A stretch of DNA of 16,709 bases from the NCBI GenBank assembly GCA_030833825.1, contig JAURGL010000020.1, forward strand, positions 1-16,709. The letters are read 5' to 3'. The notes below the pieces were generated by a model that made no database searches, was not told the origin of the DNA, and saw nothing but the letters and a program-made list of their open reading frames with translations. Positions 5,475-13,530 of this stretch are shown here, one piece after another (within the stretch, counting starts at the first letter, position 1; each line of letters begins with the position of its first letter). Source of the stretch: Vulcanococcus sp. SFB_649D_100_25. Lineage in GTDB: Bacteria; Cyanobacteriota; Cyanobacteriia; PCC-6307; Cyanobiaceae. A program made the translations under genes and the position numbers.

Positions 5475-7545
5475 GGTTGCAAGTGGTACTGCCGCCCGGG
5501 CTTTTCCCCTTGCCGCCATCACTGGCCACGGCACCCTGAAACTCGCCCTGCTGTTAGCGGCGGTGGATCCCGGCCTGGGGGGTGTGGTGATCGCCGGCGG
5601 ACGCGGCACCGGCAAATCCGTGTTGGCGCGGGGCCTGCACGCCCTCCTGCCACCAATCGATGTGCTCGATGTGGGCGGACATGGCCTCAACATCGACCCG
5701 CAATCCCCGGAAGACTGGGACGAACCCACCCGCGCCCGGCTCACCGAGCTCGGCGCTGACCCCACCGGGCAAGACACAAGCGCCCTGCTGCCCACCAAGG
5801 TGATCCCGGCCCCCTTCGTGCAGGTGCCCCTGGGGATTACCGAGGACCGCCTGGTGGGCTCGGTGGATGTGACCGCCTCCCTGGCCAGTGGGGAAGCCAT
5901 TTTTCAGCCCGGCCTGCTGGCCGAAGCGCACCGTGGGGTGCTGTACGTCGATGAGCTGAATCTGCTCGATGACAACATCACCAACCTCCTGCTGGCTGCA
6001 GTGGGCAGCGGTGAAAACCGCGTCGAGCGCGAAGGCCTCAGCCTCAGCCACCCCTGCCGCTGCCTGCTGATCGCCACCTACAACCCCGAGGAAGGTGCGA
6101 TCCGCGATCACCTGCTCGATCGCTTCGCGATTGCCCTGTCCGCCAACCAGGTGTTGGAGCTGGATCAACGGGTGGAGATCACCCGCAGCGCCATCGGGCA
6201 CGCCGAATCCAGTGAGGCCTTCCGGCAGCGCTGGCAGGAGGAAACCGACGCCCTCTCCACCCAGCTGCTGCTGGCGCGCCAATGGCTCCCGGATGTCCAG
6301 ATCAGCCGCGAGCAGATCGCCTATCTGGTGAACGAAGCCCTGCGCGGCGGCGTTGAAGGCCACCGCAGCGAGCTCTACGCGGTGCGCGTCGCCCGCGCCC
6401 ATGCAGCCCTCAGCGGCCGCGACCGCGTCGAAGCAGAGGACCTGCAGGTGGCCGTGCGCCTGGTGATCGCTCCGCGGGCGATGCAGCTGCCGCCCCAGGA
6501 TCCAAACCAACCCATGGAACCCCCCCCGCCACCCCCGCCGCAGGGTGAGGAACCGCCCGAGGAACCTCAAGACAACGAGCAGGAACCGGACGAACCCGAC
6601 GACGACAGCAACGACGACGAGGACACCCCAGAGGATCAGGCGCCGCCCTCGATCCCCGAGGAGTTCATGCTCGATCCGGAGGCGGTCGCGATTGATCCGG
6701 ATCTCTTGCTGTTCAACGCCGGCAAGGCGAAGAGCGGCGGCAGTGGCAGCCGGGCCGTGGTGTTCAGCGACTCCCGAGGCCGCTACGTCAAGCCGATGCT
6801 GCCCCGAGGCCCGGTGAAGCGGATCGCCGTGGATGCCACCCTGCGGGCGGCCGCGCCGTATCAGAAAACCCGCCGCGAACGGGAGCCCCACCGCAAGGTG
6901 GTGGTGGAAGACGGGGACCTACGAGCCAAGCAGCTGCAGCGCAAGGCCGGTGCCCTGGTGATTTTCCTGGTGGATGCCAGCGGCTCAATGGCCCTCAACC
7001 GCATGCAGAGCGCCAAGGGTGCGGTGATTCGCCTACTCACCGAGGCCTACGAAAACCGCGATGAGGTGGCCCTGATCCCCTTCCGCGGCGAGGCCGCCGA
7101 AGTACTGCTGCCACCGACCCGCTCGATCACTGCCGCCCGCCGCCGCCTGGAATCGATGCCCTGCGGTGGTGGATCTCCACTCGCCCACGGCCTGTCTCAA
7201 GCTGCTCGCGTCGGGGCCAATGCCATGGCCACCGGTGAACTGGGCCAAGTGGTGGTTGTGGCGATCACGGACGGGCGAGGCAATGTTCCCCTAGGCCGCT
7301 CCCTCGGTCAGCCCCAACTGGAAGGCGAGGAACCGGTAGATCTCAAGGAGGAGGTGAAGCAGGTGGCCAGCAAGTACCGCTCCCTGGGCATCAAGCTCCT
7401 GGTGATCGACACCGAGCGCAAGTTCATCGGCAGTGGCATGGGCAAAGACCTCGCCGATGCCGCAGGGGGCAAATATGTGCAGCTCCCCAAGGCCAGCGAT
7501 CAGGCGATTGCCGCTATTGCGATGGAGGCCATCAGCGGGGTTTGA
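5473..7545 (+). CDS. chlD: Magnesium protoporphyrin IX chelatase subunit D
   Basis: A 690-residue subunit that, with ChlI and ChlH, inserts Mg2+ into protoporphyrin IX, the first committed step of chlorophyll synthesis. Domains: an N-terminal AAA+ module (about 10-335) with Walker A GGRGTGKS (42-49) and Walker B LYVDEL (157-162); a proline run then an acidic linker (about 347-400, PPPPPPP followed by many Asp/Glu); and a C-terminal integrin-I/vWA domain (about 490-690) with the MIDAS motif DASGS (501-505) and AITDGRG (597-603), which binds ChlI or ChlH. Length matches cyanobacterial ChlD. ATG 5473 is chosen because the conserved AFPLAAITGH begins ten residues later and no nearer start exists. 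The start overlaps folK, so its promoter must lie within folK. The stop abuts the mlaD stop in TGATCA. Confidence 0.97.
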   Translation: MVASGTAARAFPLAAITGHGTLKLALLLAAVDPGLGGVVIAGGRGTGKSVLARGLHALLPPIDVLDVGGHGLNIDPQSPEDWDEPTRARLTELGADPTGQDTSALLPTKVIPAPFVQVPLGITEDRLVGSVDVTASLASGEAIFQPGLLAEAHRGVLYVDELNLLDDNITNLLLAAVGSGENRVEREGLSLSHPCRCLLIATYNPEEGAIRDHLLDRFAIALSANQVLELDQRVEITRSAIGHAESSEAFRQRWQEETDALSTQLLLARQWLPDVQISREQIAYLVNEALRGGVEGHRSELYAVRVARAHAALSGRDRVEAEDLQVAVRLVIAPRAMQLPPQDPNQPMEPPPPPPPQGEEPPEEPQDNEQEPDEPDDDSNDDEDTPEDQAPPSIPEEFMLDPEAVAIDPDLLLFNAGKAKSGGSGSRAVVFSDSRGRYVKPMLPRGPVKRIAVDATLRAAAPYQKTRREREPHRKVVVEDGDLRAKQLQRKAGALVIFLVDASGSMALNRMQSAKGAVIRLLTEAYENRDEVALIPFRGEAAEVLLPPTRSITAARRRLESMPCGGGSPLAHGLSQAARVGANAMATGELGQVVVVAITDGRGNVPLGRSLGQPQLEGEEPVDLKEEVKQVASKYRSLGIKLLVIDTERKFIGSGMGKDLADAAGGKYVQLPKASDQAIAAIAMEAISGV

Positions 7546-8436
7546 TCAGCGCTTGCGCTGCTCGGTTTTCTCGGGGTACACCTCATCAAAAAAGGCCCCC
7601 AGACCAATCGAGACGCTGCGCAACCCATTCATGAAGCGCTTATCGGAGGTGAGCTTTTCGATGTCACCACCCACCCGATCCAAGGTGGCAGTCAGCTCCT
7701 CCATGTTGGCAATCGTGCCCTTCAAACCAGAGATGGTCTTGGGGTTATCCAGGGCCTTGGTGAAGTTGAGGATATGCGTGGTGGAGCCGTTGAGGTTGTC
7801 GATCGTGGGCTGAACATTGCGAACGGTGGTTCGCAAATCACCGATCAACACCTGACCATCGACCATGAATTTGGAGGCCTCCTTGGCTGTCCCGTCGATG
7901 CTGGACACGGTGGCCGTCAACTTCGGAATCAGGTTTTCCTTCTCAGCCTGATTCAGGAGTTTCTGCATCGTGGCGGTCACCTGACTGAGGCTTGCGGAGC
8001 TTTCTCCGCGAATGACCGAGCCCTGGCACACGGTGATGGTTTTGTTGCAGTTAGCTGCCTTCGGTCCAGGCAGATCCTTGGGCAAGGGCCGAATCGGAGC
8101 CGAGAGGGCGACGACGGAATCACCACCCAGCAAGGATGCTGCTTCGACGCGCGCCTGAAGGGGCTGGGGCAACAGCAGATTCGGCTGATCAATGTCGATC
8201 TTCACCTCCACAGCGGTGGCGGTGGGGATCACCTCCTGCACGTGCCCCACCGAGACGCCGCGATAGGTCACCGCCGAGCGCGGCGCCAGCCCAGCTGCAT
8301 CAGCGAAGTTCACCTGGAAGCGCCAGGTGCGGCCACTCATCGAGACCCCCTTGAGCCAAAGCCAGAACAAGCCTGACGCCGCCAAGGCCGCCAGCAGAGT
8401 GAACCCGACGATTGCTTCTCGCACACTGCGGCGCAT
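7546..8436 (-). CDS. mlaD: MlaD/MCE-family lipid transport protein
   Basis: A 296-residue membrane-anchored MCE protein, the substrate-binding part of MlaFEDB/TGD-type lipid importers. It has a short basic N-terminus, one membrane helix (about 9-29, GFTLLAALAASGLFWLWL), then the MCE domain (about 38-115) with FADAAGLAPRSAVTYRGVSVG (strands and turn typical of MCE), AASLLGGDSVVAL, and a long helical C-terminal region (150-270) that may form the needle or coiled-coil part. A loop with Cys130 and Cys137 (NCNKTITVC) follows the MCE core and could form a disulfide outside the cytoplasm; I infer this. It starts 5 nt after the ATPase gene, so the two are a clear operon. Related plant and cyanobacterial proteins (TGD2-like) move lipid between membranes. 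The permease (MlaE/TGD1-like) is not in this window. Confidence 0.93.
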   Translation of the reverse strand: MRRSVREAIVGFTLLAALAASGLFWLWLKGVSMSGRTWRFQVNFADAAGLAPRSAVTYRGVSVGHVQEVIPTATAVEVKIDIDQPNLLLPQPLQARVEAASLLGGDSVVALSAPIRPLPKDLPGPKAANCNKTITVCQGSVIRGESSASLSQVTATMQKLLNQAEKENLIPKLTATVSSIDGTAKEASKFMVDGQVLIGDLRTTVRNVQPTIDNLNGSTTHILNFTKALDNPKTISGLKGTIANMEELTATLDRVGGDIEKLTSDKRFMNGLRSVSIGLGAFFDEVYPEKTEQRKR

Positions 8437-8441
8437 GGGGT

Positions 8442-9260
8442 TCAGAGCTCCGCCGGCTGCATGGGTCCGCTGAGACTAGCGGTGCGGAACTGAAGCACAT
8501 AGGGGTTCTCGCTGGTTTGGAACTCCTCCACGCTTCCCTGCCAGCGAAACAAGCCGTCGTAGAGCAAGACCACACGATCAGACGTGCGCAGGATTGTGCT
8601 CATCACATGGCTCACCACAACCGAGCAGCCACGGGCGAGGTTGGTGGTCTGGACAATCAGATCCTCGATGCGGGTGCAGGCGACCGGATCGAGACCCGCA
8701 GTGGGCTCATCAAAGAGCAACAGAGGCACCTGACCCGGCGGCTGACTGGGATCGTCGATCACGGCGCGGGCAAAACTGACCCGCTTCTGCATCCCTCCGC
8801 TGAGCTCGCCGGGGTACAGGTTTTCCGTGCCCGCCAAACCCACAGAATCCAGGGCCTTCGAGACCCGCTCGCGAATCTCCTTCTCGCTCAGCCGGCTGAA
8901 ACGATCGAGAAGAAAGCCCACGTTTTCCCGAACGGTGAGAGAAGCCAAGAGGGCAGGGTTCTGGAACACCAGGCGCACATCCGGTGGATGACGCTGATCG
9001 AGGCGCAGATAGGTCTGCGGCACACCATGGATCCGCAGGCGACCGCTGCTTGGTAGCAACAAGCCCGCCAACAGGCGCAGGATCGTCGACTTGCCGGCAC
9101 CGGATGGACCCACCACAGCCAAACGCTCTCCGGCGTTGAGCTGCAGATCCACATCCCGCAGCACGGTATTTCGCCCCCAGCGCACACTCACATCGTCCAT
9201 CTGAACAACCGGGGTGGTTTTCAGCACGGACACGCCGGGTCGCTTCACGAATGGGGCCAT
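8442..9260 (-). CDS. mlaF: ABC transporter ATPase, MlaF/TGD3-like
   Basis: A 272-residue ATP-binding subunit that would power the MCE lipid transporter encoded next to it. Motifs in order: Walker A GPSGAGKST (51-59), Q-loop VFQNPALLASLTVRENVGF (about 98-116), signature LSGGMQKR (153-160), Walker B LLLFDEPTAGLDP (180-192) and the H-loop histidine H218 in VVVSHVM. The LSGGM-Q-K-R form and the Q-loop sequence are typical of MlaF-type ATPases. ATG 9260 is chosen because further upstream codons are antisense to yvcK; M21 (QMDDVSVRW) is a less likely alternative. Start codons of this gene and yvcK are divergent with 28 nt between, so their promoters must overlap or lie inside coding sequence. mlaD follows after 5 nt. 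Confidence 0.94.
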   Translation of the reverse strand: MAPFVKRPGVSVLKTTPVVQMDDVSVRWGRNTVLRDVDLQLNAGERLAVVGPSGAGKSTILRLLAGLLLPSSGRLRIHGVPQTYLRLDQRHPPDVRLVFQNPALLASLTVRENVGFLLDRFSRLSEKEIRERVSKALDSVGLAGTENLYPGELSGGMQKRVSFARAVIDDPSQPPGQVPLLLFDEPTAGLDPVACTRIEDLIVQTTNLARGCSVVVSHVMSTILRTSDRVVLLYDGLFRWQGSVEEFQTSENPYVLQFRTASLSGPMQPAEL

Positions 9261-9288
9261 CTTGGCCGTTTCTCCGTAATCTGAGCCG

Positions 9289-10707
9289 ATGCCGTCTCGA
9301 GCCCACCGCAAAGGTCTTCGCTCGAGACCACGTCCCAGCTGGGTCGGCAAAGGGGACCTCCGCCAGAAGGATCTGGTGAGTCGCTCCAAGCGGGCCGCCC
9401 GCTGGCTCCAGCCCGGCCTGGTGGTGAAACGCTGGATGCTCACCTCGGGGGTGGGTCTGTTCCTGCTGTTGCTGGGGGCCGCAGTCTGGGCTGACCTGCA
9501 GCCGATCTACTGGTTGCTGCAGTTCATTCGTTGGTCTCTGCAGAGCATCACCCAGGTGCTGCCTCGGGAGATCACCGGGCCCCTGGTGTTGCTGATTGGC
9601 GGCGGGCTGATCTGGCTGGGACAGAGCCGCAGCTTCGGGGCGATTCAGCAGGCCCTCGCCCCCGATAAAGACACCCTGCTGGTGGATGCCCTGGCAGCCA
9701 AAAGCCGGCTCAACCGGGGGCCTTCAATCGTCGCGATCGGCGGCGGCACGGGCCTATCGACCCTGCTCAGCGGGCTCAAGCGCTACAGCAGCAACCTCAC
9801 CGCGATTGTGACCGTCGCCGATGACGGGGGCAGCTCCGGGGTCCTGCGGCGGGAGCTGGGGGTGCAGCCCCCAGGAGACATCCGCAACTGCCTGGCGGCC
9901 CTGGCCACGGAAGAGCCACTGCTCACCCGCCTGTTCCAGTACCGCTTCCGCGCCGGCACGGGCCTTGAGGGTCACAGCTTCGGCAACCTGTTCATCTCAG
10001 CGCTCACCGCCATCACCGGCAGCCTCGAGGGGGCGATCAGCGCTAGCAGCCGGGTGCTCGCGGTGCAGGGCACGGTGGTCCCCGCCACAAATGCCGATGT
10101 GAAGCTCTGGGCCGAACTGGAGGATGGGCGCCGGATCGAAGGGGAATCCCAGATCGGCCATGCCCCCAGCCCGATCGTGCGGTTGGGCTGCACCCCAGAA
10201 CGCCCCCCAGCACTGCCCAAAGCGCTCGAAGCGATTGCCAACGCCGACCTGATCGTGCTTGGACCCGGGAGTCTTTACACCTCACTGCTGCCCAATCTGC
10301 TGGTGCCGGAACTGGTGGAGGCGATCGGCCGCAGCAAGGCCCCCCGGCTCTACATCTGCAACCTGATGACCCAGCCCGGGGAAACCGATGGGCTCGATGT
10401 GGAGGGGCACCTGCGAGCGATTGAATCCCAGCTCGCCAGCCTGGGGATTCAGCAACGCCTGTTCAGCTCGGTGCTGGCCCAGGAGGATCTCGGCGACTCC
10501 AGCCTTGTGGAGTACTACCGCCAGCGCGGGGCCGAGCCTGTGCGCTGCGATTCCAGGCAGCTGCGCAGCGAGGGCTACGACGTCACCATCGCGCCCTTGC
10601 AGGGTGCAAGGCCCACCTCGACCCTTCGCCACGATCCCCGCAGTGTGGGCCTGGCAGTCATGCGCTTCTACAAAAAACAGCGCCGCGACAAGGAAAAGAG
10701 TCCGTAG
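9289..10707 (+). CDS. yvcK: YvcK/CofD-like protein with N-terminal membrane region
   Basis: A 472-residue protein of the YvcK family (gluconeogenesis factor, CofD-like fold), linked in Bacillus to growth on gluconeogenic carbon and cell shape, and known to bind UDP-sugars. The catalytic-like core begins near residue 146: VAIGGGTGLSTLL (148-160), ADDGGSSGVLRRELG (177-191), PPGDIRNCLAAL (194-205), GHSFGNLFISAL (228-239), LGPGSLYTSLLPNLL (324-338) and NLMTQPGETDG (358-368). Before the core is an extra stretch of about 145 residues: a basic N-terminus, a hydrophobic segment at about 52-68 (SGVGLFLLLLGAAVWA) and another at about 94-113 (ITGPLVLLIGGGLIWLGQ), predicting two membrane helices. The short form of the family lacks these. 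The TAG stop is 4 nt from the epimerase stop on the other strand. Confidence 0.93.
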   Translation: MPSRAHRKGLRSRPRPSWVGKGDLRQKDLVSRSKRAARWLQPGLVVKRWMLTSGVGLFLLLLGAAVWADLQPIYWLLQFIRWSLQSITQVLPREITGPLVLLIGGGLIWLGQSRSFGAIQQALAPDKDTLLVDALAAKSRLNRGPSIVAIGGGTGLSTLLSGLKRYSSNLTAIVTVADDGGSSGVLRRELGVQPPGDIRNCLAALATEEPLLTRLFQYRFRAGTGLEGHSFGNLFISALTAITGSLEGAISASSRVLAVQGTVVPATNADVKLWAELEDGRRIEGESQIGHAPSPIVRLGCTPERPPALPKALEAIANADLIVLGPGSLYTSLLPNLLVPELVEAIGRSKAPRLYICNLMTQPGETDGLDVEGHLRAIESQLASLGIQQRLFSSVLAQEDLGDSSLVEYYRQRGAEPVRCDSRQLRSEGYDVTIAPLQGARPTSTLRHDPRSVGLAVMRFYKKQRRDKEKSP

Positions 10708-10711
10708 GCGA

Positions 10712-11734
10712 TCAGCCTAGGAGCTGCGGATGCTGCTTCACCCAGGCTGCAAAGCGCTCAAGCCCCAGCTCCAACGGGGTGTTGGGCCGAAAGCCCACCC
10801 AGGCCTCCAGCGCCGAGGTGTCGGCGGCGGTGGCGACCACATCGCCGGGTTGCATCGGTTGGAAGTCTTTGATGGCTTCAACGCCCAGGGCTTGCTCCAT
10901 CAGCTCGATGAAGCGCAGCAGGGCTGTGGGCTGGGCGTTGCCGATGTTGAACAGCCGATGTGGCACCGCGGCGGTGGCCGGGTTGGGGTGGAGCGGATCG
11001 AAGCCCGGATCGGCCGTGGCGGGTTTGTCTAAGCAGCGGAGCACCCCCTCGACGATGTCCTCGATGTAGGTGAAGTCGCGCTGCATCTGGCCCTGGTTGA
11101 ACACCTTGATCGGCTGGCCCGAGAGGATCGCCTTCGCGAACAGGATCGGGGCCATATCCGGCCGGCCCCAGGGTCCATAGACCGTGAAAAAACGCAGGCC
11201 GGTGGCCTGCAACCCGTAGAGATGGCTGTAGGTATGGGCCATCAACTCGTTGGCTTTTTTGGTGGCCGCATAGAGGCTCACCGGGTGGTTCACCGGGTGC
11301 TGCTCCGAGAACGGCATCTGCCGGTTACCGCCATACACCGAGCTGCTGGAGGCATAAACGAGGTGCTCCACGGCTTGATGGCGACATCCTTCGAGCACAT
11401 TCCCAAAGCCGTCGAGGTTGCTCTGGATGTAGGCCGCAGGGTTCTCGATCGAGTAGCGCACCCCTGCCTGGGCCGCGAGATGCACCACGGCGCGGGGCTT
11501 GTGGGCGGCGAACAGCTCAGCGATCGCCGGGGCATTTTCGAGATCCAGCTGGGCAAACGACCACTCCCGCCCGGCCGCTGCGATGCGCTCCAGCCGGGCC
11601 CGCTTCAAGGCCGGGTCGTAATAGCTATTGAGGTTGTCGAGGCCGATCACCGGTTCACCCCGCTCCAGCAGGCGAAGGGTCACGGCAGCCCCAATGAAGC
11701 CGGCGGCTCCGGTCACCAACACAGGGCGCTTCAA
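10712..11734 (-). CDS. NAD-dependent epimerase, UDP-glucuronate 4-epimerase-like
   Basis: An extended short-chain dehydrogenase, about 340 residues, probably interconverting UDP-glucuronate and UDP-galacturonate for envelope polysaccharide. Numbered from the TTG at 11734: NAD-binding GAAGFIG (9-15), GLDNLNSYYDPALK (31-44), VVHLAAQAGVRYSI (83-96), ASSSSVYGG (128-136), catalytic Y155-x3-K159 in YAATKKANE, RFFTVYGPWGRPDMAP (181-196) and RDFTYIEDIVEGV further on. DNLNSYYD and GRPDMA are marks of the glucuronate 4-epimerase (GAE/CapI/LpsL) group. The TTG start overlaps the asnB stop (TTGA) and has a GAGG 8 nt upstream; a GTG at 11743 is the alternative. A longer reading to 12022 would lie wholly inside asnB. 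Substrate is inferred from family only. Confidence 0.9.
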   Translation of the reverse strand: MKRPVLVTGAAGFIGAAVTLRLLERGEPVIGLDNLNSYYDPALKRARLERIAAAGREWSFAQLDLENAPAIAELFAAHKPRAVVHLAAQAGVRYSIENPAAYIQSNLDGFGNVLEGCRHQAVEHLVYASSSSVYGGNRQMPFSEQHPVNHPVSLYAATKKANELMAHTYSHLYGLQATGLRFFTVYGPWGRPDMAPILFAKAILSGQPIKVFNQGQMQRDFTYIEDIVEGVLRCLDKPATADPGFDPLHPNPATAAVPHRLFNIGNAQPTALLRFIELMEQALGVEAIKDFQPMQPGDVVATAADTSALEAWVGFRPNTPLELGLERFAAWVKQHPQLLG

Positions 11735-13518
11735 GCGGGGCACCTCGCCAGCCACTCCGCCAGCACAACCCAGCGCCAGTAGGGCTGCCAGCGGCCTGGT
11801 TGCGCACGTAGATAGGCCCAACTTGCCAACACCGCACGGCGCGGCACGCCCCAGGGCTTGAGCAACGCAGCGATGCGCTGGGGCGCAAACCGGGGCGAAG
11901 AAAGCAACCAAGGCCCCAGGGGCAGGTTGAAGCCGGTTTTGGCACTGCTGGTCACCAGCTGCGGCAGGCGATGGGCAAAGGCGCGGCGCAACAGGGTTTT
12001 TGGGCCCTCCGCCAGGTGCCAAGCGCCCGGAATGGCCAAGCTGTAGCGAATCAAGGCCTGATCGAGATAGGGAACGCGCACCTCCAGGCCGGCATGCATG
12101 CTGACCGCATCGGTGTCCCGCAGCAGGGTGTCGCGCAGATATCCAATGAGCTCCAGCTCCGACAGGGCCGCCAGGCTGTCGGCGGCCGCGAGCGTCTGCA
12201 GACGCTCCGCCAGCAGACGCCGGCGCTGGGAGGATCCAAGACCGTGGAAGGGGATCTGGCGCAGGTCAAGGGCTGCTGCCAAGCCGCGCCGGGCGTAGGC
12301 CTGCTGCTCCTGCTTGATCAAGCGCAGCAGCTGCACGGGCAGCAACCCCCGGGGCCGCGGCCGCAGTGGAGCTTCAAGAGCCCGCTGCCACTGGCTGAAC
12401 TGGGGATAGCCGGCAAACACCTCGTCAGCCCCCAGGCCGGAGAAGGCCACCTTCAAGCCCACCTGCCGCGCCGCCCGCGACACCAAAAAGGTGTTGAAGC
12501 CATCAATGCTGGGGGCATCGATGGCGCCGAGGAAGGCATCAAACAACCCATCGAAATCGGCGCTCGCGAAGCGAATCGCGTGGTGGTCGGTGCCGAGCAG
12601 ATCCGCCGTGGCCTGGGCCCGGGCCGACTCGTCTTCAGCCCCCGGCAGATCGCGAAACCCAACCGAGAGGGTGGTGACCCGCTCCAATGAGGCGTCCTGC
12701 AGCAAGGCCGCGAGGATGCCTGAATCAAGGCCCCCACTAAGGAAACAGCCCACTGGCACATCCCCGATCGCCTGGGCCTCCACTGCAGCGCGCAGGCGCT
12801 TGGCAACACCCGCCACCGCGGCCTCGAAGCTGGCAGGCACCTCTACAGGAGCACTGGCCCCGGGCAGATCCTGCTGGCTGATCGTGCGCAAGCCACCTCT
12901 TGGCTGCCACTGGGCCACCTGCCCGGGAGGGAAGGCCTGCACCCCGCGCAGAGCAGAGGCAGGTGAGGCGTAGGCACCCCAGAGGCCGTAGGCGGCGATG
13001 GCCTGTTGATCGGGCTCGGTGGCAGCACCGCTGGCCTGCAGGGCGCTCAACTCGCTGGAGAACACCAAGGTGCCCGATCGTTCCTGCACGTAGAGCGGCT
13101 TGATCCCCAGGGGATCACGGGACAAGGTCAGGATCTGGCGGCCCTCATCCCAGAGGCCGCAGGCGTAGATGCCATCGAGGCGGGGCCACACCGCATCGCC
13201 CCAGCGCTGCCAGCCCCGAAGAATGACTTCCGTGTCGGAGTGGGAGCGGAACGTGCAACCGAGAGCTTCGAGCTCCAGGCGCAGCTTCGGGGCGTTGTAA
13301 ATCTCTCCGTTGAACACCAACGCCAGCGTGGGATCCGCACTGAGCATCGGCTGATGGCCCAGGGGGGAGAGATCCTGAATCGCCAGACGGGTGTGGATCA
13401 GCTGGCAGGCGTCTGAGCGGTACGTGCCTGAATCATCCGGGCCACGAGAGATCAGGGCTTCGCGTGCTGCCTCCAGATCAAGAGATTGCGTGCCAACAAC
13501 ACCAAAGAGACCGCACAT
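11731..13518 (-). CDS. asnB: Asparagine synthase (glutamine-hydrolysing) family protein
   Basis: A 595-residue class II glutamine amidotransferase joined to an ATP-pyrophosphatase synthetase domain. The glutaminase domain (1 to about 210) starts MCGLFGV with catalytic Cys2 and has RLAIQDLSPLGHQP (44-57), NGEIYN (70-75), SDTEVI (94-99) and RDPLGIKPLY (134-143). The synthetase domain has the PPi loop SGGLDS (261-266), FSGLGADEVFAGYP and, near 475-490, DAVSMHAGLEVRVPYLD. It converts aspartate to asparagine, or amidates a sugar or peptide acid; homologues in glycan clusters have the latter role. Neighbours support either: ndhJ is 12 nt upstream and the nucleotide-sugar epimerase overlaps its stop by 4 nt. 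The glycan link is inference from the epimerase partner. Confidence 0.94.
   Translation of the reverse strand: MCGLFGVVGTQSLDLEAAREALISRGPDDSGTYRSDACQLIHTRLAIQDLSPLGHQPMLSADPTLALVFNGEIYNAPKLRLELEALGCTFRSHSDTEVILRGWQRWGDAVWPRLDGIYACGLWDEGRQILTLSRDPLGIKPLYVQERSGTLVFSSELSALQASGAATEPDQQAIAAYGLWGAYASPASALRGVQAFPPGQVAQWQPRGGLRTISQQDLPGASAPVEVPASFEAAVAGVAKRLRAAVEAQAIGDVPVGCFLSGGLDSGILAALLQDASLERVTTLSVGFRDLPGAEDESARAQATADLLGTDHHAIRFASADFDGLFDAFLGAIDAPSIDGFNTFLVSRAARQVGLKVAFSGLGADEVFAGYPQFSQWQRALEAPLRPRPRGLLPVQLLRLIKQEQQAYARRGLAAALDLRQIPFHGLGSSQRRRLLAERLQTLAAADSLAALSELELIGYLRDTLLRDTDAVSMHAGLEVRVPYLDQALIRYSLAIPGAWHLAEGPKTLLRRAFAHRLPQLVTSSAKTGFNLPLGPWLLSSPRFAPQRIAALLKPWGVPRRAVLASWAYLRAQPGRWQPYWRWVVLAEWLARCPA
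11743..11746 (-). promoter_or_regulatory. Ribosome-binding site supporting the TTG start of the epimerase
   Basis: On the minus strand GAGG lies 8 nt before the TTG at 11734, a workable Shine-Dalgarno spacing. The alternative GTG (11743) begins with the last base of this GAGG and so would have no usable spacing. The site is inside the last codons of asnB, consistent with coupled translation of the two genes. Confidence 0.4.
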
Positions 13519-13530
13519 CCCAGGGCGATC

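Noticed and set aside
5554..6891. Minus-strand open frame of 445 codons opposite chlD
   Set aside because: A shadow of the chlD AAA+ region; no recognisable motif and repetitive Gly/Val/His composition.
9289..10707. CofD (2-phospho-L-lactate transferase) for F420/deazaflavin supply to the photolyase
   Set aside because: The core motifs (GGGTGLS, DDGGSSG, NLMTQPGETDG) and the context are those of YvcK, not of CofD in an F420 cluster; the shared fold alone does not support an F420 role.
10705..10719. Small hairpin taggc-gatca-gccta at the yvcK/epimerase junction as a bidirectional terminator
   Set aside because: Only a 5-bp stem with no T-run on either side; too weak to call, and it contains both stop codons by coincidence of packing.
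11735..12022. Longer epimerase reading inside asnB
   Set aside because: Residues there are an out-of-frame translation of asnB; the Rossmann fold begins just after the TTG at 11734.
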